The position numbers were made by a program, and so were the translations under genes. Of a stretch of DNA of 64,000 nt, positions 44,329 to 54,128 are shown one piece after another; positions within the stretch are counted from its first letter, which is position 1; each line of letters starts with the position of its first letter. The stretch is taken from the NCBI RefSeq assembly GCF_900000175.1, contig NZ_CWGJ01000026.1, positions 146,956 to 210,955 of the forward strand, read 5' to 3'. The notes below the pieces were generated by a model that was not told the origin of the DNA, did not search any database, and saw only the letters and a program-made list of their open reading frames with translations. The DNA is from Estrella lausannensis. GTDB taxonomy: Bacteria > Chlamydiota > Chlamydiia > Chlamydiales > Criblamydiaceae.

Positions 44329-47300
44329 TTATGAACCTTTTGGTTTTAGAGTGTATGAAGCATCCCACACTTTGTCGTTCATACTCTTTTCATTCGGATG
44401 CAGTCTAACAGACCCCAATTCCGCCAGTTCATGACCCATCTTGTTTTTACGTTGAACCTTTTCTTCCCTTTCAATCTGGGTGTTGGCTTCTCTTAAGCCA
44501 TTCTCTGCTTTTGTTTCCCTCGCCGCGTCTTCGGCTTGGAGGGGTCTGGGCAGGAGTTTGATTTGATCAAGTATATTTTTGCACTCATCTCGTCTTGCGT
44601 AAAACCCTTGCAGAGCTTGAGCGCTCGACTCTACGTTAGATTGCGTTTCCGCGACAGCGTTGCGGGCATATAGGGCCATTCCCCTCAATCCCAGATCCTG
44701 GGCCAGCAAAGATTTGGTTTCACCTTCTGGCTGTTTTTCCGGTTTTTTAAGGCCTTTATTAATAGCATCAAAAGCCTCTTGCTTCGTCATCTGGCCGAAT
44801 CGTCCCTTTCCCGCCTTTTGATCTATCTCCAATTCATTTTTAAGACCCGGGAGATAGGGGGTAGATATGTTGTCGCCGGCGTTCATTTTTTTGAAACTTG
44901 TTGTGCCATTATTAATAACGTGGTTATCCCATCTCTGCATTAATTTATCGTTATCTTTGATGATCCTGCGGACTCCCTCTTGGCTAAGAGCTGCGTGGAT
45001 GGCGGAAGCTGAAGTCAGATCACCGTTTTTTATGCAGGCATCCATAACATCCATCAAAGCTTCGAAGCGTCGTTCCATCGTTTTTTGTTTGTGAGGCGTT
45101 CCGTTGGTGTAGAACAAAGCTTCCTGGATGTTTAATGTCATTCCTTGGTGCGCCAACGCTAAGGGGTTGAAATCATCCAGAAGATTTTCAGCAGTAACAT
45201 GTGATAAAGCGTTTGATGCAACGCTTGTGAACTCTTTGGCCATATTGGCAATTGCCTCTTCTCTTTTTTTGCCTTCAAGTTTTCCTGCAACATCGAGGGC
45301 ATCACATGTAACATATTCGGTTGGATCAGAGACTCGTTGGAACAGAAACCCTTTTATATTTTCAAGGGCGCCGGAAAAGGCTTCAAGAGCCCTGCTAGAG
45401 GCTTTGGCTGCTAACTCTTTTGATGGTGCTTTGCCAATTACTCTGCCTCTTAATCCTTTCACACTCGTGGTTTTTGAAGGTGTCTCTGCTGCCTTTGTTT
45501 TATCCTTTTGCTCAACGGCTGAGCTGGCCGCTGTTTCTTGTTTGATGCCAAGTTTGCTCTCAAGCCCTTTTTTATACTCTTGCAGGTATGCCATGCGGCC
45601 CTCCAAGGCATCATGATATTTCGGGGGGGTGGCAGCCAATAGCTGATCCATTTTTCCGGCCATCTCGTCAATCTGTCTGATGATCTCCTTGTCGCTGATG
45701 CTGCCGAACATTTGTGCGGCCTGAGGGTTAATCTGGGGATTGCGGAAGGAGTCAACTTCTATTGCCTTATCTGAGAAACCGGAAATACCAAGCTTGGGTA
45801 TTGATTTCTCATCTCCTTGAGCTCGGAATTCAAAGCAAGATCCATTGTCGACACGGACGGGTGTTCCGTCAGATGTGACTAGGATGTTATCCATCCCCAT
45901 CCCGACAACGTCCCAGTTGGCGAGCAAAACGTCCGCTATGAAGTCCTTTTGAACTTTCGCGATAACCTCTTCTCGTTTACCCGGGTTCTCTGCCAAATAT
46001 TTTCCGAGCGGTTTTGCGTCTTTCACAAACGAAGCCAGCATGACAGGTGTAGCCTCTGAAGCTGCCTGTCCATTGATGGCATCGGAGGATGTTTTGGTGT
46101 AGAGCTTGACTTCCGGAACGTCGACGCCCAGCGCTTTGTAGGCTACGTTGGCGTGGTATTCTGCGGTGATGTGCTTGGCTGCCCCTACAGCTCCCTGCTG
46201 CTGAACCGGGCCCTCTTTCTGGACAAATTTCTCTCCACCGGCCTCCATGAGCTTAGCACCTGTGGAGCCACCGATTGAGGCGTTGACTAACTTGACATCA
46301 CTGAGCATGGCGGGGAAAAGAGTGGTCCCGGTGTGTATCTGAGGTGGTGTGACGGGGTGCTCAGGATTTAATATGGCTCCGGAGGTCACTGACGTGGCTC
46401 CGGTGAGTGTCGAAGCGCTGGGCAAGGGGAAATTTGCCACTGCGTCGGCAGTCGCCTCAGCCTTATCCTTTACCTCTTGCGTTTCAGTTTTTTGGGCGCT
46501 CTCTATTTCACCCAGTTTTTCCTTCCAGACTTGAGCTTGCGCTGGAGCGCTTTCTTTATTTGCCAATGCGGCCAGAGCTTTGAATGGTTTGAGAACGGCT
46601 TTTCCGATATCACTGGCAAGGCCGCTGAGGGTTTCAGCGCTGGGAAGGCCTGCTTTTATGGCGCTGCCCAGATCGGAGACGTGGCCAATAAGTCCTTTAC
46701 TGATCCGGGCGCCTTCTTCGCCCTCTCCTTTCTTGCCGATTACCAGGTCACGGATGCCCCTCCCTAGAGCCTCAAAGGCTGGTTTTGCTCCTTGTGCTAC
46801 ATTTTGAGCGGTATCTTTTAAGTCGCCAAGAGCAGTTGAAACCCGAGCTTCAAGTGCCTCAATGTTATCGCTGTGCTTTAAACCTTTGATGGATTGAAAG
46901 GCGGATGAAACGGCAGATGAAACCGTTTCTGCTGTTGAAACAGCTTTGTCAATCAAAGTGGGATTCTGCTTTTTGAAAGCAGCCTCTTCAGCGGCCTGTT
47001 TGCCTTCCATCTTTTGGATGTTTTCTCGCAACGATTCCAGTGGTTTTGTATTGGCGCTCCTCTGATCTATCAGTGTCTGAACTTGCTTTTTTATGGAGCT
47101 TTTCATTTTAGCTTGTTCTGGATTGCTGGGATTTTCAGGGTATTTACTCAAAGTCTCCTGCAAATCTTTAAGTTGCCTGCCGATTTCGTTATCTGCTTTA
47201 GTGAGGGTAGCGAGTTCTGCTCTAGTAGCAGAGAGTTGCTCATCGTTGCGGCTTGTAGGTCTTTGCAGTTTTATGATTCCAATACGCCCGGCAAGTCCTT

Positions 47301-48090
47301 GGGCCAGAGGTTTGAGATTACCTGCCATCCTGGAAGCATTGGTAAGCATTGAGCTTCCTTTGGCATCTTTTAATTCCTTCAGATGGCCAGTGGCAACTTT
47401 CAGTTCGGCTTTGATGGTATTGATTTGGGCAGTATTTTCAGAAATTTGTTTATCGAGTATTCCGATTCTGTCTTTGTAGGCGTTTTTTTGAGATGCGTTG
47501 CTTGCGTTATCGCGATCCTTAGTTACTTTCTCTTTTTCGGCACTCAGCTGACTAAGAATCCTTGTTTCTGAAGCTAATTTTCTCTCAAGACCTTTTACGG
47601 AGGTCTCCAGTTTTTCGATTTTACTGTCGAGTCCTACGCCTGTTTTTTGGGAGGCTTTATCGGCAGCGGCTGATAGCAGAGCTTTCCTGTTGTCGATAAA
47701 GTCGCCTGATTCTATTTCATTGCGGGTGTCTCGTACGAGGTCAGAAACACCGCGTCCTGCGCTTGATATAGCCTTCCCTGTTGCGGACGCAAATCGTTCT
47801 AACCCTCCTTTGACAGTTTGAAAAGCGCTTTGTAGCATGCCTGATAGAGTCTTTTCTGTAGGCTGACTTTGCTTTGCCTGATGGGGAGATGCTAAGTTTT
47901 TACTGGGTGCATTACCTTGGTGCAGAGAAGGGGTCTTTGTGTCATCGGGTGTCAAATGGGTATCGTGAGCTACTCCACTTGTGTGTTGTTCATCTTGTGT
48001 CGGCTGGACGCCGCCTTGTGTCTTAGATTCTCCAAGCGAGGTCTGGAAAGAACCTGATTGAGGACCTCCGCTGTGAATAGGGGTTTCCAT
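44329..48090 (-). CDS. Large effector candidate: coiled-coil, PI-kinase/HipA-like and RasGEF-like domains
   Basis: The first 455 of 1253 residues match the neighbour at 48401-50308 closely. Residues about 600-800 look like a HipA/phosphatidylinositol-kinase-like fold: ASIGGSTGAKLMEAGGEKFV (glycine loop and Lys), TAEYHANVAYKALG, DVLLANWDVVGMGMDNILV with catalytic Asp and Asn, and PVRVDNGSCFEFRAQG as the metal-binding Asp segment. Residues about 925-1090 resemble a RasGEF: MERRFEALMDVMDACIKNGD, then LTSASAIHAALSQEGVRRI and STPYLPGLKNELEID, which parallels the 'P.VP.LG..L.DL' segment. No signal peptide. A -10 box (TATAAT, 48145-48140) and a TAGGAG ribosome binding site precede it. The kinase and exchange-factor roles are inference. 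Confidence 0.7.
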   Translation of the reverse strand: METPIHSGGPQSGSFQTSLGESKTQGGVQPTQDEQHTSGVAHDTHLTPDDTKTPSLHQGNAPSKNLASPHQAKQSQPTEKTLSGMLQSAFQTVKGGLERFASATGKAISSAGRGVSDLVRDTRNEIESGDFIDNRKALLSAAADKASQKTGVGLDSKIEKLETSVKGLERKLASETRILSQLSAEKEKVTKDRDNASNASQKNAYKDRIGILDKQISENTAQINTIKAELKVATGHLKELKDAKGSSMLTNASRMAGNLKPLAQGLAGRIGIIKLQRPTSRNDEQLSATRAELATLTKADNEIGRQLKDLQETLSKYPENPSNPEQAKMKSSIKKQVQTLIDQRSANTKPLESLRENIQKMEGKQAAEEAAFKKQNPTLIDKAVSTAETVSSAVSSAFQSIKGLKHSDNIEALEARVSTALGDLKDTAQNVAQGAKPAFEALGRGIRDLVIGKKGEGEEGARISKGLIGHVSDLGSAIKAGLPSAETLSGLASDIGKAVLKPFKALAALANKESAPAQAQVWKEKLGEIESAQKTETQEVKDKAEATADAVANFPLPSASTLTGATSVTSGAILNPEHPVTPPQIHTGTTLFPAMLSDVKLVNASIGGSTGAKLMEAGGEKFVQKEGPVQQQGAVGAAKHITAEYHANVAYKALGVDVPEVKLYTKTSSDAINGQAASEATPVMLASFVKDAKPLGKYLAENPGKREEVIAKVQKDFIADVLLANWDVVGMGMDNILVTSDGTPVRVDNGSCFEFRAQGDEKSIPKLGISGFSDKAIEVDSFRNPQINPQAAQMFGSISDKEIIRQIDEMAGKMDQLLAATPPKYHDALEGRMAYLQEYKKGLESKLGIKQETAASSAVEQKDKTKAAETPSKTTSVKGLRGRVIGKAPSKELAAKASSRALEAFSGALENIKGFLFQRVSDPTEYVTCDALDVAGKLEGKKREEAIANMAKEFTSVASNALSHVTAENLLDDFNPLALAHQGMTLNIQEALFYTNGTPHKQKTMERRFEALMDVMDACIKNGDLTSASAIHAALSQEGVRRIIKDNDKLMQRWDNHVINNGTTSFKKMNAGDNISTPYLPGLKNELEIDQKAGKGRFGQMTKQEAFDAINKGLKKPEKQPEGETKSLLAQDLGLRGMALYARNAVAETQSNVESSAQALQGFYARRDECKNILDQIKLLPRPLQAEDAARETKAENGLREANTQIEREEKVQRKNKMGHELAELGSVRLHPNEKSMNDKVWDASYTLKPKGS

Positions 48091-48400
48091 ATTTGGCTCC
48101 TAGTGTAGATGTTTAAAAAACAATCGTCACTTACCATTAATTATATCATTTGGATGCTATTTCAATTATTAATTCGCAAATTAAATTTGATTAATTTTTT
48201 GTGAAGAATAAGCGAGAACTGCATCAAGGAATCCATCTAAATAAAATATTGAGTGGAGATGCTGTCATCTCATCGATTACTTTACGATGGGTGAGAATAG
48301 AGATTACCTGGAGGGGTTTTGCAGCCCTTGGCGTGGTCTATTACGTATATTTGGAGAGGATGTGGCTTTGAAGTAATTCAGCTAAGCTAAAATTGCCGAT
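48091..48400. promoter_or_regulatory. AT-rich promoter region of the large effector candidate
   Basis: The minus-strand TATAAT at 48145-48140 is followed by AAGTGACGATTGTTTTTTAA. Almost the same string (ATGTGATGATTGTTTTTTAA) follows the TATAAT of the paralogue at 50362-50357, so the promoter was duplicated with the gene. No gene is supported in the rest. Confidence 0.6.
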
Positions 48401-50308
48401 TTACTGAAGTTGAATACCATTTTCTTTGGCAAATTCATGGATCTTCTTGAAGTTCTCTGCCAGATCCGACTCGCCAGGAGGATTGATTCTTGAACTTTTC
48501 ACACGGTTGAGACTGTTGAGAAAATATGCACAAGATGGTCTAAGTTCATCCATCTCTTTTTTTATGTCTTGGTCTGTCATTGAACCTCTTTCTGTCTCAA
48601 ATTTTTCAATGTTACTTACAATTTGTGAGGCTAAAGCTGTGAGCTTGTTAAGCGCTGGTTCCCTGAGAGAATTGCGCATTTCCGCGAAATCCCTTCGAAT
48701 ACTGTTCTTAATTTCGTTTTGATCGACATCCAGGGAATTCAATATGGAATTTAGTCTGTCATCTGAAACTAATGCGATTGCACCCATCAAGTCTTTTGAA
48801 TTTTCAGGGTTCAGTACGGAATTGACCTTCGCGCGGATTTCCTCTACTTGCTTGTGAGCCATTTCTATCTTTTGCTGCTTTACTTGACTTGCAGGTGAGG
48901 AAGTCATTTTACTTTTATTAATCCCCGTACCCTCATCACTCTCTCCCTTCTTGCCGACTAAGAGGTCACGGATGCCCCTGCGTAGAGCCTCAAAACCTTT
49001 TCTCGCCCCTTCGGCTACTTTTCCGGCACCCTCTTTTAAGTCGCCGAGTGCAGTTGAAATCCTCCCTGTAGGAGCTTTAAGGTTGTCACTCTGCGTTAAA
49101 CCTTTGATTGATTGAAGGGCGGATGAGACGGCAGATGAAACTGTTGTTGCTGTTGAGACGGCTTTGCCAATCAAAGTGGGATTCTGCTCTCTGAATGTAG
49201 TCTCCTCAGCGGTTTGTTTAATCTGCATCTTTTGGATGTTCTCTCGCATCGATTCCAGCGTTTTTGTATTGGCGCTTCTCTGATTTATCAGTGTCTGAAC
49301 TTGCTTTTTTATGGAGCTTTTCATTTTAGCTTGTTCTGGATTGCTTGGATTCTCAGGGTATTTACTCAAGGTCCCCTGCAAATCTTTGAGTTGCTGGTAG
49401 ATTTCATCATCGGCTTTAGTGAATTTAGCGAGTTCTGCTTTGGCGGCGGAGAGTTGTTCATCGTTTTGGCTTGTAGGTCTTTGATGCTTTATGATCCCGA
49501 TGCGACCGGCAAGTCCTTGGGCTAGGGGTTTGAGATTACCGGCCATCCTGGAAGCGTTGGTAAGCATGGAACTTCCCTTAGCTTCTTGCAGTTCCTTTAA
49601 TTGGGAAGTTGCAGCTGTCAACTCCGTCTTGGTCATATTGATTCGACCATCAAGTTTAGAAATTTCTCTGTTGATTTGATCGAGGTTTTCCTGGAATGAT
49701 CCTTTTAGAGACTGACTTGAGGCATTATCGCGCCGAGTAGTTACCCGGTCCTTCATTTCTTTCAACTGGTTAAGTTCCGTCTTGTCAGAGGCTATTTGTT
49801 GGTCAAGCTGCTTAGTGGAGGTCTCCAGTTTTTGGATCTTGCTATCGAGTCCAATACCGGTTTTTTGGGAGGCTTTGTCGGCGAGGCCAGACAATTGGGC
49901 TTTCCTATTATCGATGAAGTTCCCAGCCTCAAATTCATTACGGAGATCTCTTGCGAAATCAGAAACACCGCGTCCCGCGCTCAATATGGCCTTGGCTGTT
50001 GTGGCCGCTGCGCTGCCTAACCCGCCTTTGACAGTTTGAAATGCGCTCTTTAGCATGGCTGACAAAGTTTTGTCGGTAGGCTGGCTTTGTTGTGCTTGAT
50101 CGGGACTGGCCAATTTGTGGCTCGAAGCATCGCCTTGGTGGAGGGAAGAGGTTTTTGCCTCATCGGGTGTCACACCCATGTCGTGAGCAATATTGCTTGT
50201 GTGTTGTTCACCCGATGTTTGCGGGACGCCATTCTGTGCGGAGGATTCCCCGGTCGGGGTCTGGAAAGAAACTGTTTGGGGGACTCTGCTCTGAATTGAG
50301 GGATCCAT
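48401..50308 (-). CDS. Paralogous effector candidate with shared N-terminal coiled-coil region
   Basis: This 635-residue protein shares its first 455 residues with the downstream 1253-residue protein, including the identical run MLTNASRMAGNLKPLAQGLA and the leader pattern SGEQHTSNIAHDMGVTPDEA. Heptad-rich stretches near 170-240 and 290-360 suggest coiled coils. The last 160 residues are helical and unrelated to the partner; I recognise no domain in them. It lacks the kinase-like and RasGEF parts. There is no signal peptide. The two genes look like a duplication with C-terminal replacement. Confidence 0.6.
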   Translation of the reverse strand: MDPSIQSRVPQTVSFQTPTGESSAQNGVPQTSGEQHTSNIAHDMGVTPDEAKTSSLHQGDASSHKLASPDQAQQSQPTDKTLSAMLKSAFQTVKGGLGSAAATTAKAILSAGRGVSDFARDLRNEFEAGNFIDNRKAQLSGLADKASQKTGIGLDSKIQKLETSTKQLDQQIASDKTELNQLKEMKDRVTTRRDNASSQSLKGSFQENLDQINREISKLDGRINMTKTELTAATSQLKELQEAKGSSMLTNASRMAGNLKPLAQGLAGRIGIIKHQRPTSQNDEQLSAAKAELAKFTKADDEIYQQLKDLQGTLSKYPENPSNPEQAKMKSSIKKQVQTLINQRSANTKTLESMRENIQKMQIKQTAEETTFREQNPTLIGKAVSTATTVSSAVSSALQSIKGLTQSDNLKAPTGRISTALGDLKEGAGKVAEGARKGFEALRRGIRDLLVGKKGESDEGTGINKSKMTSSPASQVKQQKIEMAHKQVEEIRAKVNSVLNPENSKDLMGAIALVSDDRLNSILNSLDVDQNEIKNSIRRDFAEMRNSLREPALNKLTALASQIVSNIEKFETERGSMTDQDIKKEMDELRPSCAYFLNSLNRVKSSRINPPGESDLAENFKKIHEFAKENGIQLQ

Positions 50309-50570
50309 CTCGGACTCCTGGCGTGTATGTTAAAAAACAATCATCACATAGCTCTAATTATAGCATTTATTGTAAAATTTTATTATCAATTTATAAATTG
50401 ATGTTGATTTTTTATTATTATAAATATCGGGGTGGTAGGGCTTATAAGCGTAAATCGGGGGAGAGGGGAGTGGCTAGGGTGTGTGAGCAGATAGAGGTGT
50501 TTTCCCCTAGGCAACACTATTGCCTGTATCTTGTCTCTCGGGCCGGAGGGGGCCGGTGCAGAAGGGATTT

Positions 50571-52130
50571 TTATCGACAACCTTTTGGACAGCGTTTCTC
50601 TAGTTCTTTTCTAAGCTCTTTCAGGGCTCGTGGACTGTGGTCTTCCCTGAGAGCCAACGCTTCGGCGATTTCGAGGTGCCTCCAGGACTCTTGTAGCCTG
50701 TAGCGCATCAGAAGCAGCATGGAGAGATAGTATTCAGCGGCGGGATCTTCCGGGTAGAGAGCGTGATAATCGAGAAGTAATTTTAAACCTGCTTTAAGCT
50801 TTTGTTCATTAAGGGTGTTTAGCGCAAGGGCAAAGAGGGCGCTCTTGAAACGGGGACTCTCCTGCAGGGCCGTCTCAAGCGCCTCCCTCTTTTTGGCAAT
50901 CGATTCATTGGTCTCATCTACACGCATGAAGAGCGCCAAAACTCCCGAGGGCGTGGCATTGCCCTGAAGGCAGTCGTCTACCAAGGTGTGGATGCTGACG
51001 AGATAGGGGTTTTTCCTCTCTTGAACCGTTTGCAGCAGACGATAGCTCTCTTCTTTCTCTCCCTTGGCAAACAGCGCGTACCCCATCAATTCTTTTAGCA
51101 ACAGATCGTCGGGAAGGTAATTCTCTGCCTTTTTATAGTAGGCCATGGCTTGAGTGAGCTCGCCTGTCTCCCAAAAAACAGACGCCTGGTTGACGTGGGC
51201 AAGGCCGATGACCTCTTTGACGTTTCTTTTTTGCAACGCTTTTGTCCCAACGCTCAAGTACTCCTCATCATCCAGATGGATGCCCCGGGCTGTGGTTTCG
51301 ATGTTGATATGGCTCAACGCATCGCGGTAGCGGACAAAGATGTGTCCCGGAGGGGTGACGATTTCCATGGGGATGCCGAGCCTATCGGCAAGGCAGAGAT
51401 AGAGAATGGAGACGCCAAGGCATACCCCTTTTCTCGAGTCCAGGACGGACGAGAGGAAAGTGTAGGTGTCGACCTTTTTTTCAAAAGAGGATAGGGGGGG
51501 GAAACGGTATCCCATCTCGTCGAAGATGAACGCGTTAATGGCATGGATAACGTCTTTGGGAGCGCTGTTTTTCTTAAGCTTGGCCCGGATGGAAAGTGCC
51601 ATCAGATCCAGTACAGCCTCATAGGAGCGGATGGCGTCCAAGCTTTCGCTGCCAAGCTGGCTTAGAAGCAGCCCGCGTGCGAGGTCGATCTCTTCCGGCG
51701 GAAGAACAAGCACCTCTTGCTCGGTTTGAGCCACCCTTCCCTTAAGCTTGCGGTTTTGCAGTGAAAACGCCAGTTTGTCAATGGATGCCACCTCCTCGGG
51801 TGTGAGGGGAGCTGCCTCTTCCGGCCGGCCGCGATGGATGAGAAGCAGGGCGTGTTTCAGCGAGTCAATTAGAAGAGGCGCTTTTTTTGCGAAGAATGGA
51901 TCTTGGATACCGGCTCCCGCAAGTTTTAGGGCATCAACGAGAGCGCGTTTGCCCTCTTCACTGTCCGGGTAGAGAGAGTAGAAGGCAAGATGCTCGAGCA
52001 GCGCCTTTGGAGGGATGCTGGAGTAAATGGCTCTTAGCTTGGGAGAGGCTTCTCCCAAAAGTGGTGAGGAGGGGCCTACGAGTAGAAAGGAGGCGATCAG
52101 CAGGATGAACAGGTGCATGGGATGTATCAT
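50571..52130 (-). CDS. Exported transglutaminase-like (SirB1-type) protein with TPR-like tail
   Basis: A 519-residue protein with a signal peptide (LFILLIASFLLVGPSSPLLG). Residues about 150-290 match the SirB1/transglutaminase-like core: YRFPPLSSFEKKVDTYTFLS, then DSRKGVCLGVSILYLCLADR with the conserved Cys, and PPGHIFVRY with His. The C-terminal 200 residues contain TPR-like helical hairpins (AMAYYKKAENYLPDDLLLKE). Whether it is an active hydrolase is unknown. It follows the type III chaperone gene by 77 bases. Confidence 0.7.
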   Translation of the reverse strand: MIHPMHLFILLIASFLLVGPSSPLLGEASPKLRAIYSSIPPKALLEHLAFYSLYPDSEEGKRALVDALKLAGAGIQDPFFAKKAPLLIDSLKHALLLIHRGRPEEAAPLTPEEVASIDKLAFSLQNRKLKGRVAQTEQEVLVLPPEEIDLARGLLLSQLGSESLDAIRSYEAVLDLMALSIRAKLKKNSAPKDVIHAINAFIFDEMGYRFPPLSSFEKKVDTYTFLSSVLDSRKGVCLGVSILYLCLADRLGIPMEIVTPPGHIFVRYRDALSHINIETTARGIHLDDEEYLSVGTKALQKRNVKEVIGLAHVNQASVFWETGELTQAMAYYKKAENYLPDDLLLKELMGYALFAKGEKEESYRLLQTVQERKNPYLVSIHTLVDDCLQGNATPSGVLALFMRVDETNESIAKKREALETALQESPRFKSALFALALNTLNEQKLKAGLKLLLDYHALYPEDPAAEYYLSMLLLMRYRLQESWRHLEIAEALALREDHSPRALKELRKELEKRCPKGCR

Positions 52131-52207
52131 CTTTTGAACTAAACTGCCCTGATTTTAGTTCAAAGATGACTATACTGATACCGAAAAAAGGAATGGAAAT
52201 AACCGTT

Positions 52208-52675
52208 TCAGGGGCGCAGGCCAAAAATTCCTCGGCCGGATGAGGCGGTTGAACTGCTGCCGATCTGGGGAATGGCTCCCCGTTCAATTGCTTCCTTCCA
52301 GATTTTGGCTTTTTGAGAAAAAGGGCCGATCATGTCAGCCACTTTCATCCCGCTTAAGCCCTGAAGAAAGAGCTTTTCGAAGAGCAATAGATGGTTTGTT
52401 CTTTTGGAGAACCCCAGTGTTCCAGGTCCTCCCTCGTCGCTGCCATTGGTTTTCAGTGCCGCTTCAAAGAGGTCGATTCTGTATCTTCCGGGTGGGAGTT
52501 CGCCCAGATCGGAGGCAATCAAAAGATACTCTCCGCCCTTCAAAAGCTCCACTTGCACCCTGATGCCGCTCTCCAGCCTGATCAGACAGGTCTCGTGTTC
52601 ATCCGGCGCGAGGTTCGGGATGCGGAGCTCCCGTCCCAGCTCTTCCAAAATGGCTCCAAGTTCTCCGGCAAGCAT
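52208..52675 (-). CDS. Type III secretion chaperone (CesT/SycE family, Scc1-like)
   Basis: A 155-residue acidic protein, the usual size and composition of class I type III chaperones, with the LEELGRELRIPNLAPDE helix at the start and the LLIASDLGELPP strand-turn typical of the SycE fold. In C. trachomatis the gene next to copN is scc1 (CT088), which helps CopN secretion. Same strand and 58 bases from copN. Confidence 0.8.
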   Translation of the reverse strand: MLAGELGAILEELGRELRIPNLAPDEHETCLIRLESGIRVQVELLKGGEYLLIASDLGELPPGRYRIDLFEAALKTNGSDEGGPGTLGFSKRTNHLLLFEKLFLQGLSGMKVADMIGPFSQKAKIWKEAIERGAIPQIGSSSTASSGRGIFGLRP

Positions 52676-52733
52676 ATGATGACTCCTCTCATGAACAGGT
52701 CTTTTTATTGCGGGTCAGGCACACATAAGGCAA

Positions 52734-53981
52734 TTAGCGGCGTGGCGCTTGGGAAGGGGGCGTTTTGCCTTTGCCCTGATTTTTCTTTTCGTCTTCTTCC
52801 TCTTCCTCTTCTTCCCACTCGTCTTCGCGGTCTTCGTCTTCTTCCTCCTCGTACTCCTCCCACTCGTCTTCTAAGTCTTCCAGTGCTTCGATGATAGCGT
52901 TTTGCAGCTCGTCGCGGTGCTGCAGCGACTTATAGATTTGATTCATCGCCACCTCGCGAATACCGTCCCTCATCTGACTCAAGACAATGATTTTACCGAT
53001 GATCCATTTCTCAACGCCGTATTTATCCATCTGTTTAAGAATTTTTTCGGAAGAGGGGTATCGCTCGCTGACAAGTTTCATGAACTGTTTGGACATCAGC
53101 TCAAAGGAGAGCTTCTGCGGCATCTTAAGACCTTCTTTCGCAAACAGTTTTTCCATCAGGTTCATGCGCCCCTTGAAGAAACGGTAAACTCCTAAGATTG
53201 CCTGTAGAGTCCTTGTCTCCGAGAGTAGACGGTGCAGCTGCCCCCTCGGGATCGACGGGCCTTTGGATTTCATGTCTGTTCCCAGCGCATGGAAGAGAAA
53301 CTTGATTACTTTCTGCAGGTCTTTATAGGTATATTGCTCCGATAGCTCTTCAAAGAGGGTGTTGGGTTCGCGTGGGTTGCCTGTGATGTCTTTGTAGAGC
53401 TGTCTGAGCGTTGTCGGCGTGCCGAGGCCCTCGGTTTGCCTGGAGAGTTCCCCAATATTGCGTCCTGCGGCGATCTCGCGGCCGTGCTTATCGTTAAGCT
53501 GCTGTTTGGCGTCTTTGCACTTTTCCTGCAGCTCCCCGTCTGTGGTTTGCTCCAGAAATTCCATCGCCTCGTCAGCGAGCGCCGGATCTTGGTAGAAGTC
53601 TTCAACTTTCTTTAAGATCTCTTCCCGCGACATATTGTTGCCAATCTGCTCGCGAAGCAGCATGAGCGTCTTGCCCTTAAGTTCAGGGTTCTTTTTTTCG
53701 AAGGCAGCGGCTTTCTTGCCGGCCATCTCGTTCTCTTGCTTTTTGTCGGGTTTCTCGACGAGGTGTGTTTTGATTTGGCCGAATAGATCCTTTCTCTCTT
53801 TTCGGTGCCCTTTGAGTTGCTGCCGGAGCTCGCCGCCCATCTCCTCGTGCTCTTTCTGCACGGCTTCCTTGGCGGTCTCCCTCTCGGCTTTGAGCTCTTG
53901 AGCGACATCCTTTTGGATGTCTTGCATGGCCGCAAGCGTGACGTCCCTGTGTTCATAGCCTGAAGTTCTATCGAAACCCAT
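52734..53981 (-). CDS. copN: Type III secretion gatekeeper CopN (SctW/LcrE)
   Basis: CopN plugs the type III export channel until host contact and, in C. pneumoniae, binds tubulin. The 415-residue protein has a coiled-coil N-terminal region (residues 20-90) that would bind the chaperone, then the helical HrpJ/SctW-like domain from about 150 to 360 (RQLYKDITGNPREPNTLFEE, FFKGRMNLMEKLF). A very acidic Glu/Asp-rich tail (about 365-398) precedes a short basic end (KGKTPPSQAPRR). The tail is not usual for CopN as I know it. Order scc1-copN-sctV-sctU-ychF matches C. trachomatis CT088-CT092. Confidence 0.85.
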   Translation of the reverse strand: MGFDRTSGYEHRDVTLAAMQDIQKDVAQELKAERETAKEAVQKEHEEMGGELRQQLKGHRKERKDLFGQIKTHLVEKPDKKQENEMAGKKAAAFEKKNPELKGKTLMLLREQIGNNMSREEILKKVEDFYQDPALADEAMEFLEQTTDGELQEKCKDAKQQLNDKHGREIAAGRNIGELSRQTEGLGTPTTLRQLYKDITGNPREPNTLFEELSEQYTYKDLQKVIKFLFHALGTDMKSKGPSIPRGQLHRLLSETRTLQAILGVYRFFKGRMNLMEKLFAKEGLKMPQKLSFELMSKQFMKLVSERYPSSEKILKQMDKYGVEKWIIGKIIVLSQMRDGIREVAMNQIYKSLQHRDELQNAIIEALEDLEDEWEEYEEEEDEDREDEWEEEEEEEDEKKNQGKGKTPPSQAPRR

Positions 53982-54128
53982 AATCTAAAGACCCTCCTTG
54001 GCCAATCGCGTGTGCCGACGGTTTTTAACCATAGGCACGCACTTTACGGGAGCAATAACAGTGCCATAAGTCCGAAGCTTGTATTTAAGTCCGGCTTTGT
54101 CTTTAGGCTCTGTATCAAGTCGCTTATC

